Origin: Bradyrhizobium sp. LTSP885
Lineage (GTDB): Bacteria > Pseudomonadota > Alphaproteobacteria > Rhizobiales > Xanthobacteraceae
Assembly (NCBI RefSeq): GCF_000938305.1
Contig: NZ_JYMT01000025.1
Location: 62,001 to 126,000, forward strand
Direction: 5' to 3'
Length of the DNA: 64,000 nucleotides
A program made the translations under genes and the position numbers. The notes under the pieces were generated by a model. That model was not told where the DNA came from. It did no database searches and saw only the letters and a list, made by a program, of their open reading frames with translations. This document shows positions 32,451 to 41,670 of this stretch, piece by piece; within the stretch, counting starts at the first letter, position 1, and each line of letters starts with the position of its first letter.

Positions 32451-33440
32451 ATGCGGACCAACGACGTCATGCACCTTGGCCTGATGCTGCTCGCGTTCGC
32501 GGCGGCCTATCTCGTCCCGTTCGAACTGTTGCTGCTGGCCTATGTGGTGCTCGGCCCTGCCCACTACTTCACCGAAATCTCGTGGCTGCACGACCGCAGC
32601 TACTTCCTGCCCCATCGCGGCATCGCCGTCGCATTGATCGTCCTCGCCGTCGCCGCCGCCCTGATCGACAATGCCGCGTGGTTCGGCTTCGCGATGTGGG
32701 CCGCGCTGATCGTCTGCGCGATGCTGGCGGCGACCAAATCCGCGGTCGAGAGCATGCTGCTGTTCATGGTCGCGATCGCGCTGGCCGCCATGATGTATGA
32801 GAGCGGTTCGTCGTTCGCCGTGGTCGGCATCCTGATCCCGACACTGGTCCATGTCTCGCTGTTCACGCTGGTCTTCATGACACTTGGCGCCTACCGCGCC
32901 GGCAGCCCGGCGCAGGCGATGCTGGTTGTCGCCTATCTCATCGCCATCGCGGTGATCCTGCTGGCTCCGCCGACCGCCGAGGTGCGGATCGCGAGCTTTG
33001 CGCTCGCAGCAAAGGACTATTTCGGCAATGTCGGCCCGGCGCTGAGCCGGCTGTTCGGCATCCCGGGGCTGAAGCTCGACACGCGGCTGACCAGCCTGCT
33101 CGCCTTTGTCTACACCTACCATTACCTGAACTGGTTCATCAAAGCCGACGTCATCCGCTGGGCCGACATCCCGCGCTCACGGCTGGCATTGGTGGGAGCT
33201 GCGAGCGCCGGTTCGACCGCGCTGTATTTCTACGACTACGCGCTCGGTTTCACGTTCCTGCTGGCACTCAGCCTGACCCATATCCTGCTCGAGTTTCCGC
33301 TCAACAGCCTGGCGCTGCGGCAGCTCGGCGCAGCCGTGGGCGACGGCGTTCGCGGGATCGCCGGACTTCGAACGGCCACTGCGGCACCGCGACCGCGCGG
33401 TGCAAGCCCGAAAGCCGCCAGGCGACGTAAACAACCGTGA
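32451..33440 (+). CDS. Polytopic membrane protein with conserved-looking histidines
   Basis: 329 residues with about nine hydrophobic segments and a basic Arg/Pro/Ala-rich tail. Histidine-acid pairs lie in or next to membrane segments: GPAHYFTEISWLHDR near 34-50, YHYLNWF near 222, and THILLEFPLN near 271. The spacing H...E occurs twice and recalls membrane di-iron or Brp/Blh-type enzymes, but I cannot assign a family. The start has AAGGAAA-type purines upstream. It is convergent with the next gene, 12 bases apart. Confidence 0.78.
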   Translation: MRTNDVMHLGLMLLAFAAAYLVPFELLLLAYVVLGPAHYFTEISWLHDRSYFLPHRGIAVALIVLAVAAALIDNAAWFGFAMWAALIVCAMLAATKSAVESMLLFMVAIALAAMMYESGSSFAVVGILIPTLVHVSLFTLVFMTLGAYRAGSPAQAMLVVAYLIAIAVILLAPPTAEVRIASFALAAKDYFGNVGPALSRLFGIPGLKLDTRLTSLLAFVYTYHYLNWFIKADVIRWADIPRSRLALVGAASAGSTALYFYDYALGFTFLLALSLTHILLEFPLNSLALRQLGAAVGDGVRGIAGLRTATAAPRPRGASPKAARRRKQP

Positions 33441-33452
33441 TCGTCGCCACGG

Positions 33453-33956
33453 TCAAATCGCAGCGTCCTGCTGCCGCTTGCGCCAATAAGCGCGCAACAG
33501 CGCGATCGTCGAGCCGATGAAGTAGCCCGCGGTCGCACCCGAAATCGCGCGGCCGATGATGGCGGCGAGCAGGCGGTCATGGACGTCGATGGCGGCGATC
33601 ACCGCGACGCTGTATTGCAGACCGAACACGATGAGATTGCGGATCAGTGGGAACACGCTGCCCGGCCGCGTGATCTGCCCCGTAGCGTGGTCCAGTTCGA
33701 ACGGTCGCGGCGTCAGCACGCCCAGCGGCAACAGCGCCAGCGCCGCCGCGATCCAGGCGATCTGCGGCCAAGCGCTATCCTGCCGCAGCCCGATCCGCGA
33801 GACGCCCCAGACGATGAAGACCGCCGGGACAATCAGCGCCCGCCAGATCGTCGTCGTCCGCGGCTGCATCGCCTTGAAGCCCTGCCACACCAGATAGGCG
33901 AGCAGCACGAACACCCAGAGCGGCGTATGAGTCAGCACCCCGTAGGCGAACTGCAT
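33453..33956 (-). CDS. Four-helix membrane protein, DUF6622-like
   Basis: 167 residues. The front (MQFAYGVLTHTPLWVFVLLAYLVWQG, key parts THTP.WVF and LVWQG) and the following AMQPRT..WRALIVPAVFIVWG match my memory of the DUF6622 family, small membrane proteins of unknown role. Helices at about 11-27, 38-55, 65-85 and 103-155. GGAGG precedes the ATG by five bases. It begins 15 bases after the potI-like gene, so it may be read through from that operon. Confidence 0.72.
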   Translation of the reverse strand: MQFAYGVLTHTPLWVFVLLAYLVWQGFKAMQPRTTTIWRALIVPAVFIVWGVSRIGLRQDSAWPQIAWIAAALALLPLGVLTPRPFELDHATGQITRPGSVFPLIRNLIVFGLQYSVAVIAAIDVHDRLLAAIIGRAISGATAGYFIGSTIALLRAYWRKRQQDAAI

Positions 33957-33971
33957 GGACCCTCCGATCCC

Positions 33972-34787
33972 TTACAACGGCGCGGCGCTCTCGCCCCGCG
34001 AACTCGACAGCTTCGAGGCGAACGAGGCGGCCACGATGATCACAGCGATCAGCGCGATCACCAGCGTGCAGATCGCGTTGATCTCGGGCTTCACACCGAG
34101 CCGCACCTCCGAATAGATCCGGATCGGCAGCGTCGCCGAACCGGGGCCGGTGGTGAAGCTCGCGATCACGACATCGTCGAGCGACAGCGTGACGGCCAGC
34201 ATCCAGCCGGCGACGATCGCCGGCACGATCAGTGGCAGCGTCACCAGCAGGAACGCCCGCACCGGATCGCAGCCGAGGTCCATCGCGGCCTCCTCCAGGC
34301 TGCGGTCGAGCGAGGTCAGGCGCGACTGCACAATGACGGTGACAAAGCACATCGTCAGCGTGGTGTGCGCGATCGTCACGGTCCAGAAGCCGCGCTCGGC
34401 GTTCAACGCCACGAACAGCAGCAGCAGCGACAGGCCGGAGATCACCTCCGGCATCACCAACGGCGAATACAGCATGCCGGAGAACAGCGCGCGCCCACGG
34501 AACCGCTCGCCGCGTGCCAGACCGAGCGCCGCCAACGTACCGAGCAGGGTCGCAAGCGTCGCCGATACCGCGCCGACGCTGACGCTCATCCACGCGGCCT
34601 CCAGCATGGCGCGGTCGTTGAAGAATTCGTGGTACCAGCGCAGCGACCAGCCACCCCACACCGTGACCAGCCGCGAGGCGTTGAAGGAATAGATCACGAG
34701 GATGACGATCGGCAGATAGAGGAACGCGAACCCAAGCGCCAGCGACGTCATGTTGAAACGCGTGATCCTGGTGACGGTGTGCGCCAT
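33972..34787 (-). CDS. potI: Polyamine-type ABC transporter permease (PotI/PotC family)
   Basis: 271 residues, six membrane helices. The coupling loop reads SLEEAAMDLGCDPVRAFLLVTLP near 165-187 (EEAAMDLG is the family EAA box). The region SLDDVVIASFTTGPGSATLPI is the signature of PotC/PotI permeases. The start codon overlaps the stop of the potH-like gene by one base. Works with PotG and PotH to import putrescine, spermidine or a related cation. Confidence 0.9.
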   Translation of the reverse strand: MAHTVTRITRFNMTSLALGFAFLYLPIVILVIYSFNASRLVTVWGGWSLRWYHEFFNDRAMLEAAWMSVSVGAVSATLATLLGTLAALGLARGERFRGRALFSGMLYSPLVMPEVISGLSLLLLFVALNAERGFWTVTIAHTTLTMCFVTVIVQSRLTSLDRSLEEAAMDLGCDPVRAFLLVTLPLIVPAIVAGWMLAVTLSLDDVVIASFTTGPGSATLPIRIYSEVRLGVKPEINAICTLVIALIAVIIVAASFASKLSSSRGESAAPL

Positions 34788-35701
34788 CAGCTATTGCCTT
34801 CGAGCTGACGCCGCTGCAGTCGGTCATAGAGCAACAGCGGCGGCACCAGCAGGAGCAGCAGCGCGACCGCCGCTGCAGATGCGACCGGCCAGTCCTTGTT
34901 GGTGAAGAACTCCAGCCACATCGTCTGCCCGATCATCAGCGAGTCGGAGCCGGCCAGCAGGTCGGGGATCACGAACTCGCCGACAATCGGGATGAAGCAA
35001 AGCAGCGCGCCCGCGCCGACGCCGGGCAGCGACAGCGGGAACGTCACCAGCCAGAACGCGCGCCGTGGCGAGGCGCCGAGATCATTGGCGGCCTCCAGCA
35101 GCGAGGCATCCATCTTGGACAGCGTCGCATACAGCGGCAGGATCATGAACGGCAGATAGGAATAGACGATCCCGAGATACATCGCGCTGTCGGTCGACAG
35201 CCAGACCACCGGCGCGGACACGATATGCAACGCCAGCAGAATCTTGTTCAGCAGTCCATCGTGCTGCAGGATGTTGATCCAGGCATAGATGCGGATCAGG
35301 AACGAGGTCCAGAACGGCACGATCACCAGGATCATCGCCACGCCCTGCCAGCGCTGCGGCAACCGCGCCATGCCACAGGCGATGGGGTATCCGATCAGCA
35401 GCAGGATCAATGTCGAGGTCAAGGCGACGACGAGGCTGCGCAGATAGGACAGGATGTAGAGGTCGTCGTGGAGCAGCAACCTGAAATTGTCGAACGACAA
35501 TTGCGCAAAGGCAGCAGTCAGCGCCTCGCGCCCTTCGGTCAGATCAAACACTGGCGTGTAGGGCGGCTGCGCGATCACGGTCTGCGACAGGCTGATCTTC
35601 AGCACGAACGCGAACGGCACCAGGAAGAACAGCACCATCCAGAGATAGGGCGCGATCGCAGCGAGCCGCGCCGGACGGGCGAAGATGCGGCGCGCGCTCA
35701 T
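34787..35701 (-). CDS. potH: Polyamine-type ABC transporter permease (PotH/PotB family)
   Basis: 304 residues. First helix near 15-37 (APYLWMVLFFLVPFAFVL), EAA box LLEAANDLGASPRRAFWLVTFPLSLPG, and the VGEFVIPDLLAGSDSLMIG signature of PotB/PotH. The ATG overlaps the TGA of the ATPase gene (ATGA); a start 18 bases upstream is less likely. Full length. Confidence 0.9.
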   Translation of the reverse strand: MSARRIFARPARLAAIAPYLWMVLFFLVPFAFVLKISLSQTVIAQPPYTPVFDLTEGREALTAAFAQLSFDNFRLLLHDDLYILSYLRSLVVALTSTLILLLIGYPIACGMARLPQRWQGVAMILVIVPFWTSFLIRIYAWINILQHDGLLNKILLALHIVSAPVVWLSTDSAMYLGIVYSYLPFMILPLYATLSKMDASLLEAANDLGASPRRAFWLVTFPLSLPGVGAGALLCFIPIVGEFVIPDLLAGSDSLMIGQTMWLEFFTNKDWPVASAAAVALLLLLVPPLLLYDRLQRRQLEGNS

Positions 35702-36939
35702 TGCTCGAGCACCATGCAATCATCGGCCGTGAACCACGCCACCACGCGCTGCCCGGCCAGATAGGCATCGACGTCGAGCCGGGCGGTGTTGGCCATCGAC
35801 GAGCGCACCATCGCGCCCGATTCCAGCCTCACCTTGTAGGTCGTGACCCCGCCAAGATAATTGACGTCCGCGACAACGCCTTCCAGCCGATTGATCCCAT
35901 GCGAACCGCCCTCATCCGAGGCCGGCGCACGACGCGACAGCTTCACTTTCTCCGGCCGGATCGCGACGCAGACGACGTCCTTCGTCACCGGCGGCCACAG
36001 CTCGCTGACCGTGAGCGAGCCTGCCTCCGATGTCGAAACCGTCAGGCGGCTGTGGTCGCGCGACATGACCTGCCCATTGAACAGATTGATGTCGCCGACG
36101 AACTCGGCGATCCAGCGCGAGGCCGGCGCCTCGTAGAGGTTGCGTGGCGTCGCGACCTGGGCGAGACGGCCGGCATCCATCACCCCTATTCTGTCAGCCA
36201 TCGTCATCGCCTCTTCCTGGTCGTGGGTAACGATGATGAAGGTCGTGCCGAGCCGGCGCTGCAGCTCCATCAGCTCGCCTTGCGTGCTCTCGCGCAACTT
36301 CTTGTCGAGCGCAGCCAGCGGCTCGTCGAGCAGCAGCACCTGCGGGCGGCGCGCCAGCGAACGCGCCAGCGCCACGCGCTGCCGCTGGCCGCCCGAGAGC
36401 TGGTCGGGCTTGCGCTTCTCCATGCCCTCAAGCTTGACGAGAGCGACCATCTCGGCGACGCGGGCTGCGATATCAGCGCGCGCCATGCCGGCGCGCTTCA
36501 GGCCGAAAGCGATGTTGTCGCGCACCGACAGATGCGGGAACAGCGCGTAGTTCTGAAACATCATGTTGACGGGCCGCTCATGCGGCAGCACCGGCGCGAT
36601 GTCCTTGCCGCCGAGCAGGATACGGCCCTCGTCCGGCGTCTCGAAGCCGGCGAGCATGCGCAAGAGCGTGGTCTTGCCGCAGCCGCTCGGACCGAGCAGC
36701 GCGAAGAACTCTCCGGCACGGATATCGAGCGAGAGCTGGTCGACGGCGCGGAAATTGCCAAACGATTTGGCCACGCTCTCGATGCGCAGCAGCGGCATGT
36801 CGGGCGCGGCCGGTTCGGGCAACGGCTTGGCCGCCTCCACACTCGCTTCGCTGGATGTCACGTCCTTCAGCCCCGATTCCCCGCCGGTCGACAATGGCCG
36901 CAAGCTAGCGGTGGATCGGCACCGGCTCAACCGCTTCAC
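35698..36939 (-). CDS. potG: Polyamine-type ABC transporter ATPase (PotG/PotA family)
   Basis: 413 residues. Walker A GPSGCGKTT, Q loop MMFQNYALFPH, signature LSGGQRQRVALAR, Walker B VLLLDEPLAALD and switch VTHDQEEAM are all intact. A TOBE-type C-terminal domain (IRPEKVKLSRR) follows. The N-terminus has about 45 extra residues before MPLLRIESV; the GTG start has GGGAG at seven bases. First gene of potG-potH-potI; no periplasmic binding protein gene (potF) lies on either side, so it must be elsewhere. Confidence 0.92.
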   Translation of the reverse strand: MKRLSRCRSTASLRPLSTGGESGLKDVTSSEASVEAAKPLPEPAAPDMPLLRIESVAKSFGNFRAVDQLSLDIRAGEFFALLGPSGCGKTTLLRMLAGFETPDEGRILLGGKDIAPVLPHERPVNMMFQNYALFPHLSVRDNIAFGLKRAGMARADIAARVAEMVALVKLEGMEKRKPDQLSGGQRQRVALARSLARRPQVLLLDEPLAALDKKLRESTQGELMELQRRLGTTFIIVTHDQEEAMTMADRIGVMDAGRLAQVATPRNLYEAPASRWIAEFVGDINLFNGQVMSRDHSRLTVSTSEAGSLTVSELWPPVTKDVVCVAIRPEKVKLSRRAPASDEGGSHGINRLEGVVADVNYLGGVTTYKVRLESGAMVRSSMANTARLDVDAYLAGQRVVAWFTADDCMVLEQ

Positions 36940-37011
36940 GCGACAACTCCCGCAATATTGTCGCCATCAGCGTCTCTGCTAGACTTCGTGTCCAATTCGC
37001 GAGGACATCAG

Positions 37012-38322
37012 ATGAAGCTCGACCGCTACGGCCTGCCGCTGACAACCACCTCGGACCGCGCCGCCGCACACTACATTGACGGCGTCGATCGTATGCTCGC
37101 GGCCCTGCTCGGCGCGGATGCGGCGTTTGAGGCGGCGATTGCCGAAGATCCCGACTTCGCGATGGCCCATCTCGGGCGCGCCCGCGTGCATCAGCTCAAT
37201 ATGGAAGGCGCCGACGCCCGCGCCAAGGCGGCCACGGCCCGGCAGCTCGCAGCGGCCGCGAGCCCGCGCGAACGCCAGCATATCGAGATCATGGCATCCG
37301 TGATCGGGAGCCAGGCCGCGAAAGCCATGACGGCCGCCGAGCAGCATCTGGCGGAGTATCCGCGCGATGCCCAGGTCCTGTCGCTGCTGCTCGGCGCCTT
37401 CGGCCTCTATGCCTTCTCCGGCCGGGTCGATCACGATGCGGCCCGGCTCGCGGTCTGCGAACGCTACGCCGGTGATTATGGCGACGACTGGTGGTTCCTG
37501 ACCTATCTCGGCTGGTCGAAGACCGAAGCCGGCGATGTCGTCTCCGGACGCAAGATCACGGAGCGCGGTTATGCGCTAAAGCCGGAGAACGCCAGCGCCG
37601 CGCATGCGGTGGCGCATGCGCTGTTCGAGCAGGGCGAAGGGAGCGAAGGCCACGCATTCCTGTCGGCGTGGCTGCCTGCGAATGAGCGCACCAGCTTCCT
37701 GCAGGGCCACCTCGCCTGGCATCTCGCATTGATCGCGCTGGAAGAAGGCGATGCCGACGGCGCGCTCGACATCTACGAGCGTCACCTCAAGCCGGCGGGA
37801 CGCCCCTATCCGCCGCTCAACATCTACACCGATACGGCCTCACTGCTCTGGCGGCTGTCACTGGCCGGCAAAACGGGCCTCGAACCTCACTGGCAGGATG
37901 TCGCCGCCTATGGCAACGGGTATTTCCCAAAAGCCGGCGCGCATTTCGCCGACGTCCATCACACGCTGGTCGCGGCGACGACGAACGAAGGCGCGCTGCA
38001 GACGCGGCTTGCGGAAATGGAAGCGCGCCAGGCCGACGGCAAGCTGGCGCCGGGCCCCTCCGCCATCGGTCTCTGCCGCGGGATTGCCGCCTTCGCCGCG
38101 GGCGATCACGGCGATGCCGTCCGCATCCTCGCGCCGCTGATGCCCGAGCTGGTGCGGATCGGGGGCAGCCATGCACAACGCGAGTTGTGGGAAGACACCT
38201 TCATCGTGGCGTGCCTTCGCGCCGGTCAAGGCGCGCAAGCAACGGCCCTGATCTCGGAACGGCTGCACCGCCGTCCGTCGCGGCGCGACCTCGCGTGGTC
38301 GCAGGAGGCCGCACAGCAATAG
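37012..38322 (+). CDS. Tetratricopeptide-repeat protein
   Basis: 436 residues from an ATG with GAGGA six bases upstream. It is almost all helical, with TPR-like units: AAFEAAIAEDPDFAMAHLGRARVH near 39-62, a YPRDAQVLSLLLGAFGLYAFSG unit, RGYALKPENASAAHAVAHALFEQG, and further ones to the end. Related proteins of about this length occur through the rhizobia and lack an assigned role; TPR arrays bind other proteins. No signal peptide. Convergent with glpD, six bases apart. Confidence 0.85.
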   Translation: MKLDRYGLPLTTTSDRAAAHYIDGVDRMLAALLGADAAFEAAIAEDPDFAMAHLGRARVHQLNMEGADARAKAATARQLAAAASPRERQHIEIMASVIGSQAAKAMTAAEQHLAEYPRDAQVLSLLLGAFGLYAFSGRVDHDAARLAVCERYAGDYGDDWWFLTYLGWSKTEAGDVVSGRKITERGYALKPENASAAHAVAHALFEQGEGSEGHAFLSAWLPANERTSFLQGHLAWHLALIALEEGDADGALDIYERHLKPAGRPYPPLNIYTDTASLLWRLSLAGKTGLEPHWQDVAAYGNGYFPKAGAHFADVHHTLVAATTNEGALQTRLAEMEARQADGKLAPGPSAIGLCRGIAAFAAGDHGDAVRILAPLMPELVRIGGSHAQRELWEDTFIVACLRAGQGAQATALISERLHRRPSRRDLAWSQEAAQQ

Positions 38323-38328
38323 TTGCGC

Positions 38329-39795
38329 TCAGTGGACCGTCGCCATGAAGGCCGCGAGCGCATCGCGATCGGCTTGCGGCATCGTCAGCCCGAGCTTCGA
38401 GCGCCGCCAGAGCACATCATCCGGAAAGCGCGCCCATTCCTTGCGCATGAGATAGCGCACCTCCGCGCCCGTCAGTTCAGAGCCGAATAAGGGTCCGAGA
38501 TCGGCCTTCTGCTTCGCATCTCCGAGGATATCGCCGACGTTCAGCCCATACGCAGCCACCAACCGCCGCGCCTGCTCCTCGCCAAGAAAGCGCCAGCGGT
38601 CGCGCGCGATATCGACCTCGGTCTCGAAGCGGGACCACGCGAAATCGCCGCCGGGCAGCGGCGCCTTTGCGGTCCAGCGCGGCGTCATCGGATAGAACCG
38701 CGTGAATTCCGAGACGGCTTTCTCGGCCCGACGCCGCGAGGTGGTGACGTCGCCGCCCAGGATCGTGAGCAGCGGCGCCTTGCCGCGCCTGAAATCGAGC
38801 GTCATCGCCCCATCAGCCATGCGCCGGCGAGCGGGTGCGATGACGGAGTTGGCGCCGGAGACGGTCCGCAGCACATCGACCGGGGCGATCTGCTCGCGAA
38901 AATAGCGATTGGCGGCGTCACAGAGATAGGCGGCATCATGCACGCCCATCGCGACGACAGCCGGATCGCCCTTGAACGGGTGAGCAACTGACCCGATCAG
39001 GGTGAAATCACGCTCATAGGGGCTGACGAAGATCAGCCGTCCATCGCGGTTCTGGAACACATAGACATTGTCGCTGTCGAACAATTTGCGCACCACGATC
39101 TGGTTGATCTGCACGGTGCCGAGCGACGGCGCGGGCACACGCAGCACCGTATCCGCGACGGAGGCGGCCCACGCGCCGGTCGCATTGACCAGCGATCGCG
39201 CCGTGATCACCTGGCGATAGCCGCGATCGATCACGATCAGCCGCCAGGTCGTGCCACGGTCGGCGCGCGTCACGCGCGCACCGGTGCGGATATCGGCGCC
39301 CCGTGCGGCTGCGTCGACGGCGTTGAGGACGACGAGCCGGGAATCGTCGACGATGCAGTCGGAATACTCGAACGCGGTTCCGAACGGCCGCTTCAGCGCA
39401 TTGCCGACCGGATGGTGGGTGACATCCACGGTCGCCGAGCGCGGCAGGTCACTGCGCGAGGCCAGCCGGTCGTACAGCAACAGCCACGAGCGCAACTGCC
39501 ATGGCGGCCGCTCCTCGGCATGCGCCGGGATCGCAAAGCGCGCCGGCCGCACCAGGTGCGGCGCGATGCGCAACCACACATCGCGCTCCTTCAACGCGGC
39601 ATGGACACGGAGGAAAGCCCGCCGCTCCAGCCCCGCCAGATCGCCATGGACCAGCCGTGGCGAGGCCGAGGAAGCACCAGAGCCCAGATCGCCCTGTTCC
39701 AGCAGGATCACGCGCAAGCCGCGGCCGGCGGCATCACGAGCCACGCTCGCGCCGTTCAAGCCGCCGCCGATGATCGCAAGATCATAGTCCGCCAT
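38329..39795 (-). CDS. glpD: Aerobic glycerol-3-phosphate dehydrogenase
   Basis: 488 residues. The FAD-binding start is DYDLAIIGGGLNGASVARDAAGRG with the GGG.NG motif, then EQGDLGSGASSASPRLVHGDLAGL (compare the S..SR..HGG of GlpD), and VNATGAWA in the middle. It oxidises sn-glycerol-3-phosphate to dihydroxyacetone phosphate at the inner face of the membrane and feeds quinone. Length fits the family. No glpK, glpF or glpR gene is adjacent. An inverted repeat just upstream is a possible operator. Confidence 0.92.
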   Translation of the reverse strand: MADYDLAIIGGGLNGASVARDAAGRGLRVILLEQGDLGSGASSASPRLVHGDLAGLERRAFLRVHAALKERDVWLRIAPHLVRPARFAIPAHAEERPPWQLRSWLLLYDRLASRSDLPRSATVDVTHHPVGNALKRPFGTAFEYSDCIVDDSRLVVLNAVDAAARGADIRTGARVTRADRGTTWRLIVIDRGYRQVITARSLVNATGAWAASVADTVLRVPAPSLGTVQINQIVVRKLFDSDNVYVFQNRDGRLIFVSPYERDFTLIGSVAHPFKGDPAVVAMGVHDAAYLCDAANRYFREQIAPVDVLRTVSGANSVIAPARRRMADGAMTLDFRRGKAPLLTILGGDVTTSRRRAEKAVSEFTRFYPMTPRWTAKAPLPGGDFAWSRFETEVDIARDRWRFLGEEQARRLVAAYGLNVGDILGDAKQKADLGPLFGSELTGAEVRYLMRKEWARFPDDVLWRRSKLGLTMPQADRDALAAFMATVH

Positions 39796-39812
39796 GCGCA
39801 ACGCCTATCGCA

Positions 39813-39842
39813 TTTTCGTGCGAACGGAATACGTATTCGCAC
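39813..39842. promoter_or_regulatory. Inverted repeat upstream of glpD, operator candidate
   Basis: GTGCGAA at 39818-39824 and TTCGCAC at 39836-39842 are inverted copies with 11 bases between; overlapping it is TTCGTGCGAA. DeoR-type regulators such as GlpR favour TTCG/CGAA half-sites, and a further TTCGGAATATTCGAA palindrome lies near 39954-39968. Regulation by glycerol phosphate is plausible but not shown. Confidence 0.4.
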
Positions 39843-40146
39843 GCAATTTGCGTCAAGGCGCGGCGATAGAGCGGATGAAGTCCAGCTGGCGCGGTCTCGT
39901 GGCAAACTCCATTTCTCCCGCTTGCGGGGGCGAGCGCGCGCTTGTGTAATTTCGGAATATTCGAATAATAGCCCTGAGTTGCCCGACGTGTCAAGCTACC
40001 TGGTCGAACGCCGGGCGCCGCCGGCTACTTTGCATGGGGTTGTTTTCGATATTTTGGCGGCGCGCCCCCTGCCACAGCCCTGCAAGTGGGAGAGATAGGG
40101 AGCACACCGCCTTCACGACGGCTATTCAACCCGACTCGATCAGGCG
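39843..40146. other. Spacer between glpD and the ABC-F gene
   Basis: About 300 bases. It holds the glpD promoter side and the TTCGGAATATTCGAA palindrome near 39954-39968; the right half (39990-40146) is GC-rich and I see no gene or RNA in it. Confidence 0.4.
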
Positions 40147-41670
40147 CTAGCCCGCACCGACCGACGCAAAGAAGCGCTCCGGCCCATCGACTTCGGTCAA
40201 CTTCCTCCCTTCGATCACCCAGAACCGGTTTGCCACCGTGCGCACGAACTGGCGGTCGTGGGACACCAGCAGGCAACTGGCCTGATGCTCCATCAATTCG
40301 CCCTCCAGCGCCTCCTGTCCTTCGATATCGAGATGGTTGGTCGGTTCATCGAGCAGATAGAAGTTCGGCTGGATGAGCCGCAGCAGGAGCATCCCGAGAC
40401 GGGCCTTTTGTCCGCCGGATAGCCGCCCGATCGGACGGCCCTGCATTTCGATCGACAGGCCGGCCCCAGCGAGCAGAGCGCGCGCACGCTGATCGCCGAC
40501 ATCGAAGCGGTCGATGATCGTACGCGTCGGAGTGTCCGTGTCATTGAGATCGGCGAGCGCCTGGTCGCAATAGCCAAGGATCAGCGACTCTGTCGCCTTG
40601 ATCTCGGCGGATGCGGCCTCGGGGGTCTCGATCGCCTGACGCAGCGTCGCGACCAGTCGGGTCTTGCCCGCGCCATTCGCTCCCAACAGCGCGATCCGGT
40701 CACCCTTGCAGATGAACTGCTTGCCGGTCCGAAACAGCAGCCGTCCGTCCGGCGTTGCGATCGTGGCGTCGTTCAGCCTGATCAGAACCTTGGCATGGGT
40801 GTCGCGATTGGCGAGCCTGATCGCTCCCGCCGACCGTTCGACATGCGCGGGCTTCGCCGTCTCCTCCAGTTTCTCGGCACGCAGCTTCAATTGCTTGGTT
40901 TTCGACAGCAGAAGATCGCTGCCGGAATTGATCCCGAGATTGTTGAGCTTCGCGGCCTGCTGGCGCAGCTGCCGGACGGTCTTCATGTCCCTGAGATGGC
41001 GCCGCTCATCCGAAGCGTCCATGTCGTCAAGCGCCGCGCGGGCCTGCGTGTAGCGCAATGAAAACAGCTGCGACCGCTCCGGCCGCAGGAACAGCGTTCG
41101 GTTCGTGGTCGCATGGAGAAAGGCGCGGTCATGGCTCGCGATCACAACCGGCATGTCGCGCGGCAATGCATTCAACCAGGCTTCGAGTCGGCCTATTTTG
41201 GCAAGGTCGAGATGGTTGGTCGGTTCGTCGAGCAACAACATATCGGGCTCGATCACCAGGACGCGGGCGAGCATGGCAAGCCGCAGCCAGCCGCCGCTCA
41301 GCTGCTTCAGCGGCCTGTCCCACAAATCCTCTGATACCTCGAGCGATTGCAGGGCGACATCGACCCGCCAGCCTTCGCTTGCGCGCTGCTCCCTGGGGAG
41401 CGCCGCAAGCACCGCGGCATGGAATGGCGTATACAGCAGCGTCGACGGAACGTCCTGCTCGACATGGCCGATGGTGAGCCCGCGCGATCGCGTGATCTCG
41501 CCTTCGTTTGGCTCCATCGTGCCGGCGATGCAGCGCAGCAGCGTGGATTTGCCGCGGCCGTTGGCGGCGACAAGCCCGATCCGGTCGCCGGCATTGACGA
41601 CGAGATTCAGCTCTGAAAACAGCGGCGCGTTCAGCGTCACGCCGAGATTGCGGATGTTGACAATGGTCAC
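40147..41670 (-). CDS. ABC-F family ATPase
   Basis: 507 residues from a GTG; a longer frame to 41742 lacks conserved content. Two nucleotide-binding domains and no membrane helix. Domain 1: Walker A ANGRGKST, signature LSGGWLRLAMLA, Walker B MLLLDEPTNHLD, switch SHDRAF. Domain 2: Walker A GANGAGKTR, signature LSGGQKARLGML, Walker B FYLLDEPTNHLD, SHDRQF. The charged linker between them (about 215-300) is the P-site interaction motif of ABC-F proteins, which bind the ribosome E site and relieve stalling or antibiotic block. The exact subfamily is unclear. A perfect palindrome lies 48 bases upstream. Confidence 0.9.
   Translation of the reverse strand: MTIVNIRNLGVTLNAPLFSELNLVVNAGDRIGLVAANGRGKSTLLRCIAGTMEPNEGEITRSRGLTIGHVEQDVPSTLLYTPFHAAVLAALPREQRASEGWRVDVALQSLEVSEDLWDRPLKQLSGGWLRLAMLARVLVIEPDMLLLDEPTNHLDLAKIGRLEAWLNALPRDMPVVIASHDRAFLHATTNRTLFLRPERSQLFSLRYTQARAALDDMDASDERRHLRDMKTVRQLRQQAAKLNNLGINSGSDLLLSKTKQLKLRAEKLEETAKPAHVERSAGAIRLANRDTHAKVLIRLNDATIATPDGRLLFRTGKQFICKGDRIALLGANGAGKTRLVATLRQAIETPEAASAEIKATESLILGYCDQALADLNDTDTPTRTIIDRFDVGDQRARALLAGAGLSIEMQGRPIGRLSGGQKARLGMLLLRLIQPNFYLLDEPTNHLDIEGQEALEGELMEHQASCLLVSHDRQFVRTVANRFWVIEGRKLTEVDGPERFFASVGAG

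Noticed and set aside
33579..34808. 409-codon plus-strand frame opposite potI
   Set aside because: Gln/Arg/His-rich mirror of a membrane protein; no ribosome site or domain.
35701..37011. Upstream extension of the TPR gene across potG
   Set aside because: The open frame runs 437 codons antisense to potG before the real ATG with a good ribosome site.
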